A stretch of DNA of 5,613 nt from Pseudonocardiales bacterium (GTDB taxonomy: Bacteria; Actinomycetota; Actinomycetes; Mycobacteriales; Jatrophihabitantaceae), in the NCBI GenBank assembly GCA_030840415.1, contig JAVEEO010000397.1:1-5613 (forward strand), in the 5' to 3' direction. Every line of letters starts with the position of its first letter. Within the stretch, counting starts at the first letter, position 1. Under the pieces are notes generated by a model. That model made no database searches, was not told the origin of the DNA, and saw only the letters and a list, made by a program, of their open reading frames with translations. This document shows positions 1 to 5,613 of the stretch, one piece after another. The position numbers were made by a program, and so were the translations under genes.

Positions 1-3000
1 CCGATGCCGCCGTTCCAGAGCAGGTCCACCGGGGCGGTGAGGATGGCCGCGATCAGCTCGGTCGGGGTCATCCGGCCCGGCCCGACCGAGATTCCCAGCG
101 CCTCGGCGGCCTCGGCCGAGACCGCGATGGTCTTCTGGGTCCGGGGGAACACCCCGCCGCCGGCCGAGATCAGCCCGGCGTCGTAGTCGGCCCAGCTGGA
201 TCGGGCCAGCCCGAACAGCCGGCGCCGCTCGGCGAACGAGGTCGCCGGATCGGGATCTGGGTCCAGGAAGATGTGCCGGTGGTCGAAGGCGGCCACCAGC
301 CTGATGTGCTCGGACAGCAGCATCCCGTTGCCGAACACGTCGCCGGACATGTCGCCGATGCCCACCACCGTGAAGTCCTGCGACTGGGTGTCCAGGCCGA
401 GCTCGCGGAAGTGGTACTTCACCGACTCCCAGGCGCCTCGGGCGGTGATGCCCATCGCCTTGTGGTCATAGCCCACCGACCCGCCGGAGGCGAAGGCGTC
501 GCCCAGCCAGAAGCCGCGCTCGATCGCGATGCCGTTGGCGATGTCGGAGAAGGTGGCGGTGCCCTTGTCGGCGGCCACCACCAGGTACGGGTCGTCGCCG
601 TCGTAGCAGCGTGTGGCAGGCGGCTTGGCGACGTACTGGTTGCCGTCGGAGTCACGGCGGAAGTTGTCGGTCAACTCCAGCAGCGCGGTGATGAAGCTCT
701 TGTAGCAGGCGATCCCCTCGGCCAGCCACGCGTCCCGGTCGACCGCCGGGTCCGGCAGCCGCTTGGCGACGAAGCCGCCCTTGGAGCCGACCGGCACGAT
801 CACCACGTTCTTCACCATCTGCGCCTTGACCAGGCCCAGCACCTCGGTGCGGAAGTCCTCCCGGCGATCGGACCAGCGCAGCCCGCCGCGGGCCACCGCT
901 CCGAACCGCAGGTGCACGCCCTCGACCCGGGGCGAGTACACCCAGATCTCGTACAGCGGCCGCGGCTCGGGCAGCTCGGTCACTGCATGCGGGTCCAGCT
1001 TGACCGCGAAGGTCTCCGGTCCCACGCCGGCGGAGTCGCGGCGGTAGTAGTTGGTGCGCAGGGTGGCCGTGATCAGGCTCAGTAGCGAGCGCAGGATCCG
1101 GTCCTGGTCCAGGCTCGACACCTCGGCCAGCGCCTCGTCGATCTCGGCCCGGATCCGGCCCTGCAGCTCGGCGCCCGCTGTTGGGTCGCCTGCGTCGGAC
1201 TCATTCTCGCGCTCGGGGTTGAACCGGGCGTCGAACAGTTCCACCAGCAGCGCGGCGATGCCGGTGTGCTGGCTCAGGGTCTGCTCGACGTAGCCCTGGC
1301 TGAACGTGGTGCCGGCCTGGCGCAGGTACTTGGCGTAGGCGCGCAGCACGGTGGCCTGCTGCCAGGTCAGGCCGGCCCGCACCACCAGGGCGTTGAAGCC
1401 GTCCTGCTCGACCCCGCCGGCCCACAGGACCCGCAGGGTGTCGATCACCGCGGCCGAGCGCTCCGGGGAGAAGTCCACCCCCTCGCCGAGCTTGAGCCCG
1501 AAGTCGTAGATCCAGGACGAGGTGCCGTCGGTGCGCTCGACCTCGTAGGGCCGCTCGTCGAGCACCTCGATGCCCATCAGCTCCAGCATCGGCAGCGTGC
1601 GGCCCAGCGACAGCGGGGTGCCGGTGCGGAAGATCTTGAGCCGGCGGTCGGCCGGGTCGTCGGCGGCCGGGGTGTAGACCTCGAAGCTGAGCCCGTCGAC
1701 GTCGGGCAGCGCCTCCAGCCGGCGCAGGTCGACCACCGCGGTGGAGGCGCCGAAGTCCTCCTTGTACGCCTCGGGAAACGCCCCCGAGTACCGGCGCAGC
1801 AGCCGGTCGGCCTCCTGCTCGCCGACCCCGACGGTCAGCAGGTCGGCCAGGTCGTCGCTCCAGCGCCGGGTCACCTGCGCGACGGTGGACTCGACCGCCG
1901 CCCGGTCCGGGTTCGGAACCTCCTCGCCGGGACGCAGCGCGATCAGGAACTGCATCCGGGCCAGGCCCAGCTCGACGATCCGGTCGTCGCGTCCGATGAT
2001 CTTGCCCGGCCAGTTCGACAGCACCACCTCGCGCACCTTGCGCCGGGTCTCCGGACCCAGCCGGTCGCCCGGGAAGTACACCAGGACGGTGACGAAGTCG
2101 CGGTTGAGGTGCACCCGGGCGAACACCCCGATGCCGCGCCGCTCGGCCCGGTCCACCACCAGCTGGGACAGCTTGAGCAGGTCCGGCGTCGGCGCCTCGA
2201 GCAGCTCGTCGCGCGGCAGGGTGCGCAGCGCGGCCAGCAGTTGCCGGCCGGTGTGGCTGTCGGCCCGCGCCCCGGACCGGTGCAGCACCTCGGCGATCCG
2301 GCGCCGCACCACCGGCACCCGGCCGACCGTGCCGTCGCTCTCGTCGGTGATCAGGCCCAGGAAGACGTGGATCTTGGGCGGGTGGCCGTCCGAGCCCGGC
2401 GCGATCACCGTCACGCAGTCATACCGGGTGGAGCGGCGCACCGTGGAGACCATCGGCGACTTGAAGATCACCAGCGGGGCGCCGGAGCGGTAGGCCGGCA
2501 GCAGCTCCAGCGGCGAGATGCTGGCCGCCCCGCGCAGCACGCCGCGCTCGTTGCTGCTCGCGGTCGCCGAGCGGGACGGGTTGGTCAGCTCGTTGGCCGA
2601 GTACGCCGCGTGCCCCAGGATCATGAAGTTGCCGTCGGCCAGCCAGCGCAGCAGCTCGCCGGCCTCGCAGGAGGTGTCGCGGTCGAACTCGCCGGGGTCG
2701 GCCTCGATCCGGTCGGCCAGCTCGCGGATCAGCCGGTACAGGTCCGGGGCGTCGGCCACCGCGTTGTGCACGTCGGCGATCACCCGGCGCAGGTCCGCGG
2801 CCACCCGGTCGTGCTCGGAGTCCGGGATCAGGGTGGTCTCGATGTGCATCCAGGACTCGGCGGCCGCACCCTCGGGCACCTGGGCGGTGTCCTCCAGGTC
2901 CAGCACCTTGCAGATGGTGCCGCCGGCGTCGCGGGACACCACGATCTGCGGGTGCAGGAAGTGCTCGATGACGTGGCCGGTGCGCTCCAGCTCGGCCCGG

Positions 3001-3278
3001 GTGGAGTCCACCAGGTACGGCGCGTCCTCGGTGACCAGGTCGATGCTGGTGCCCTCGCCGTCCAGGTCGGCGATCGAGATCACCGGCTCGCCCGGCTTTC
3101 GGGTGCGGGCGGCGGCGAAGTGCTGGCGGGCCAGTTCGTTCAGCGCGCGGGCGGGCCGACCGGGCAGCTGCACGCCGGAACGCATCAGGTAACGGCGCAG
3201 GAACACCTCTTCGTCCGGAGGCTGGCTGCCATTGTTCGCATGGCTGGTCACGCCCGCGTCCGCGGAAAGGTCGGTCAT
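1..3278 (-). CDS. gdh: NAD-specific glutamate dehydrogenase, large (GDH-180) class; 5' part, 3' end cut by window edge
   Basis: Oxidatively deaminates glutamate to 2-oxoglutarate and ammonium with NAD in the cytoplasm; in actinobacteria this class is mainly catabolic. The reading frame is open from the ATG at 3278 to base 1, giving 1,092 codons. Family members run to roughly 1,600 residues, so about the last third is missing. The N-terminal half (about 1-500) matches the ACT-like regulatory region of the family, including PYLVDS near residue 87 and ELLRWLADGNFMILG. The catalytic part shows GGLRWSDRREDFRTEVLGL from residue 798, then LVKAQMVKN (K818, K823) and PVGSKGGF (K833). The glycine-rich dinucleotide-binding stretch VVGIGDMSGDVFGNGM starts at V971, and the visible end reads DLLWNGGIG. 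The start is supported by a strong Shine-Dalgarno sequence; the upstream ATG and GTG are out of frame and soon hit stops. It is divergent from the malic enzyme gene. No frameshift is visible. Family assignment is very secure; the cofactor is inferred from the family. Confidence 0.96.
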   Translation of the reverse strand, partial: MTDLSADAGVTSHANNGSQPPDEEVFLRRYLMRSGVQLPGRPARALNELARQHFAAARTRKPGEPVISIADLDGEGTSIDLVTEDAPYLVDSTRAELERTGHVIEHFLHPQIVVSRDAGGTICKVLDLEDTAQVPEGAAAESWMHIETTLIPDSEHDRVAADLRRVIADVHNAVADAPDLYRLIRELADRIEADPGEFDRDTSCEAGELLRWLADGNFMILGHAAYSANELTNPSRSATASSNERGVLRGAASISPLELLPAYRSGAPLVIFKSPMVSTVRRSTRYDCVTVIAPGSDGHPPKIHVFLGLITDESDGTVGRVPVVRRRIAEVLHRSGARADSHTGRQLLAALRTLPRDELLEAPTPDLLKLSQLVVDRAERRGIGVFARVHLNRDFVTVLVYFPGDRLGPETRRKVREVVLSNWPGKIIGRDDRIVELGLARMQFLIALRPGEEVPNPDRAAVESTVAQVTRRWSDDLADLLTVGVGEQEADRLLRRYSGAFPEAYKEDFGASTAVVDLRRLEALPDVDGLSFEVYTPAADDPADRRLKIFRTGTPLSLGRTLPMLELMGIEVLDERPYEVERTDGTSSWIYDFGLKLGEGVDFSPERSAAVIDTLRVLWAGGVEQDGFNALVVRAGLTWQQATVLRAYAKYLRQAGTTFSQGYVEQTLSQHTGIAALLVELFDARFNPERENESDAGDPTAGAELQGRIRAEIDEALAEVSSLDQDRILRSLLSLITATLRTNYYRRDSAGVGPETFAVKLDPHAVTELPEPRPLYEIWVYSPRVEGVHLRFGAVARGGLRWSDRREDFRTEVLGLVKAQMVKNVVIVPVGSKGGFVAKRLPDPAVDRDAWLAEGIACYKSFITALLELTDNFRRDSDGNQYVAKPPATRCYDGDDPYLVVAADKGTATFSDIANGIAIERGFWLGDAFASGGSVGYDHKAMGITARGAWESVKYHFRELGLDTQSQDFTVVGIGDMSGDVFGNGMLLSEHIRLVAAFDHRHIFLDPDPDPATSFAERRRLFGLARSSWADYDAGLISAGGGVFPRTQKTIAVSAEAAEALGISVGPGRMTPTELIAAILTAPVDLLWNGGI

Positions 3279-3284
3279 TGCGAT

Positions 3285-3311
3285 GTCACCTCATTGTGAC
3301 GAGATTGTGAC
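3285..3311 (-). promoter_or_regulatory. Candidate GlnR-type operator: three GTnAC half-sites at 11-bp spacing
   Basis: Read on the minus strand, the site is GTCAC-6 bases-GTCAC-6 bases-GTGAC, which is also AC-n9-AC-n9-AC. The first two units extend to the 8-bp direct repeat GTCACAAT. Known GlnR sites in actinomycetes follow GTnAC-n6-GaAAC, or AC-n9-AC in mycobacteria, so spacing and the conserved AC fit, while the GAAAC-type half-site is absent. The array covers the ribosome-binding site of the glutamate dehydrogenase gene, so binding there would more likely repress than activate unless transcription starts further downstream than expected. The repeat is seen directly; the regulator is inferred. 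An AraC- or TetR-type or other nitrogen/carbon regulator remains possible. Confidence 0.42.
3286..3292 (-). promoter_or_regulatory. Ribosome-binding site of the glutamate dehydrogenase gene
   Basis: On the minus strand the bases read GAGGTGA, ending seven bases before the ATG at 3278. This is a good match to the anti-Shine-Dalgarno sequence and fixes the start. It stands out because neither plus-strand gene here has a comparable site. It overlaps the last half-site of the candidate operator at 3285-3311. Confidence 0.8.
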
Positions 3312-3317
3312 GGTCCT

Positions 3318-3337
3318 GGGTGCCCGCGCTGGCACCC
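3318..3337. repeat. Perfect 7-bp inverted repeat in the divergent intergenic region
   Basis: The arms GGGTGCC (3318-3324) and GGCACCC (3331-3337) flank a 6-bp centre. It lies 40-59 bp upstream of the dehydrogenase start codon and 6 bp beyond the GTnAC array. It could be a protein-binding palindrome or, if transcribed, a GC-rich hairpin in the 5' leader of either divergent transcript. No U-run follows on either strand, so it is not a typical intrinsic terminator. A palindrome this size can arise by chance in such GC-rich DNA. Confidence 0.45.
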
Positions 3338-3503
3338 ACCCCGTGGTCAAGCCCTGGCCTAATGGAACCACAGCCCGCGCACCGGCCAGCGACCATCACC
3401 CTGCGACCTCCCGGTACTCGATACGTTGAGCCTGCCCAGCCTAGGGCCCGGGCCGCCACCTCCGGGCGGTAGTCGTCGTACGTGTCCCGAACCGTTTGAG
3501 ACG

Positions 3504-4958
<1,455 letters not shown>

Positions 4959-4993
4959 CCGGCCGACCCGGGCGAGTATGCGATCGTCTGGGT

Positions 4994-5404
4994 ATGACAA
5001 CCGCCGACCAGGCTCCTACGGCCCCGGTGGGCCGGCTGGCCTCGGTTTCCCTCGACACCTCCGATCCGGCCACCCTGGCCGACTTCTACGCAAGCCTGCT
5101 GGGCATGCGGCGGATCTACGAACGTCCGGACGGCAGTGTCATCGCCGTTTCGGACGGCACCATCGCGATCACCGCCATGCTCGCCGCCGATCACGTCCGG
5201 CCGACCTGGCCGGAGCCGGGCCAGCAGCAACAGCTGCACCTGGACGTCGCGGTCACCGACCTGCCCGTCGCGGTGGCGGCGGCGATGCGCCTCGGCGCCA
5301 TCGAGGCAGCACACCAGCCGATGCCCGACGTGTGGCGGGTGCTGCTCGACCCTGCCGGGCATCCGTTCTGCCTGACCACCGCGACCGGCAGCCTGGACAG
5401 CTGA
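4994..5404 (+). CDS. Small VOC-superfamily (glyoxalase/bleomycin-resistance-like) protein
   Basis: The 136-residue protein has two VOC-type beta-alpha-beta-beta-beta halves: about 13-62 (RLASVSLDTSDPATLADFY, then LLGM) and about 80-128 (QLHLDVAVTDL through LLDPAGHPFCL). The DPAGHPFCL ending is typical of the actinobacterial glyoxalase-like branch. H82 and E104 fall roughly where VOC metal ligands can lie, but a full metal site cannot be confirmed by eye. No signal peptide or membrane segment is seen. Function and substrate are unknown: members range from metal-dependent isomerases and dioxygenases to drug-binding proteins. It starts 35 bp after the malic enzyme stop on the same strand, so co-transcription is plausible. 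The ATG at 4994 is chosen because conserved sequence begins soon after it; an ATG at 4978 is out of frame. No clear Shine-Dalgarno sequence is present. Confidence 0.88.
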   Translation: MTTADQAPTAPVGRLASVSLDTSDPATLADFYASLLGMRRIYERPDGSVIAVSDGTIAITAMLAADHVRPTWPEPGQQQQLHLDVAVTDLPVAVAAAMRLGAIEAAHQPMPDVWRVLLDPAGHPFCLTTATGSLDS

Positions 5405-5419
5405 CCCGGGAGCGCAATC

Positions 5420-5613
5420 TCACAGGCAGGCGTCGACCACCCTGCCGAAGCGGTCCACCATCTCCGAGATGTCGGCCCCGGTCGAGATGAACGGTGGCGC
5501 GAAAAGCACGTGGTTGCCGAGCTTGCCGTCCACCGTGCCGTAGCCGGGGTAGAGCAGCAGCCCCTGCCGGAAGCCCTCGCGCTTGATCGCCGCCGACAGC
5601 GCCCCGCCGCCGG
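5420..5613 (-). CDS. Class III PLP-dependent aminotransferase, C-terminal 63 residues only
   Basis: The minus strand is open from the right edge to a TGA at 5420-5422, giving 63 complete codons. The fragment reads IKREGFRQGLLLYPGYG, then VDGKLGNHVLFAPPFIS, then a helix ending VVDACL. This arrangement (GLLLYP, a short loop, a GNHVLFAPPF strand, then a terminal helix) is the hallmark C-terminus of class III (omega/ornithine-type) aminotransferases, which transfer amino groups using pyridoxal phosphate in the cytoplasm. The catalytic lysine and substrate-defining residues lie outside the window, so the substrate cannot be named. The gene is convergent with the VOC gene, with only 15 bp between stop codons and no intrinsic terminator visible. 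Confidence 0.85.
   Translation of the reverse strand, partial: GGGALSAAIKREGFRQGLLLYPGYGTVDGKLGNHVLFAPPFISTGADISEMVDRFGRVVDACL

Noticed and set aside
273..1085. A 270-codon plus-strand open frame opposite the catalytic region of the dehydrogenase
   Set aside because: It has the same shadow composition and lies opposite the most conserved dehydrogenase motifs.
1266..3299. A 677-codon plus-strand open frame opposite the glutamate dehydrogenase gene
   Set aside because: Its translation is a low-complexity mix rich in G, R, Q, H, L and V with no recognisable domain, typical of an antisense shadow in GC-rich DNA. The opposite strand encodes a clear conserved enzyme.
3345..3350. TTGACC on the minus strand as a -35 box for the dehydrogenase gene
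   Set aside because: At 16-18 bp downstream there is only GC-rich sequence inside the inverted repeat, with nothing resembling a -10 box.
3453..3469. CCGCC/GGCGG inverted repeat upstream of the malic enzyme start
   Set aside because: The 5-bp all-GC arms are expected by chance in DNA of this composition, and it has no T tract or conserved context.
4966..4992. Possible hairpin or terminator between the malic enzyme and VOC genes
   Set aside because: Only a 4-5 bp ACCC/GGGT pairing with a long loop is present and no T tract follows, so it gives no support for termination.
4978..5490. A 170-codon plus-strand frame overlapping the VOC gene
   Set aside because: It has no recognisable domain and very high arginine and glycine content. 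The overlapping VOC frame has clear homology features.

Overview
This 5.6-kb window is very GC-rich and almost fully coding, with codons strongly biased to G or C at the third position. The protein types are a large NAD-glutamate dehydrogenase of the 180-kDa class and an ACT-domain malic enzyme closely resembling streptomycete forms. Together they point to a high-GC actinobacterium (Actinomycetota); I cannot place the genus. I see no mobile element, CRISPR array, RNA gene or phage gene, so this looks like ordinary chromosomal core metabolism.

Layout. Positions 1-3278 (minus strand) hold the first 1,092 codons of the glutamate dehydrogenase gene, whose 3' part runs off the left edge. A 225-bp divergent intergenic region follows (3279-3503). 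It holds a strong Shine-Dalgarno sequence for the dehydrogenase, a triple GTnAC array that fits the half-site pattern of the nitrogen regulator GlnR, and a perfect 7-bp inverted repeat. Positions 3504-4958 (plus) encode a complete ACT-domain, probably NAD-dependent, malic enzyme. After 35 bp comes a small VOC/glyoxalase-like protein (4994-5404, plus). After another 15 bp the plus-strand pair meets, tail to tail, the 3' end of a class III PLP aminotransferase gene (minus, 5420 to the right edge).

How the genes may work together. Glutamate dehydrogenase links glutamate to 2-oxoglutarate, and malic enzyme links malate to pyruvate. The two divergent genes therefore sit at neighbouring exits and entries of the TCA cycle, both normally using NAD, and both proteins carry (visibly, or by family) N-terminal ACT-type regulatory domains. 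The aminotransferase probably also handles amino groups, but its substrate cannot be read from the 63 residues visible. The VOC protein has no assignable substrate. The most noteworthy observation is the candidate GlnR-type operator overlapping the dehydrogenase ribosome-binding site. I found no evidence for a wholly new biological system here.
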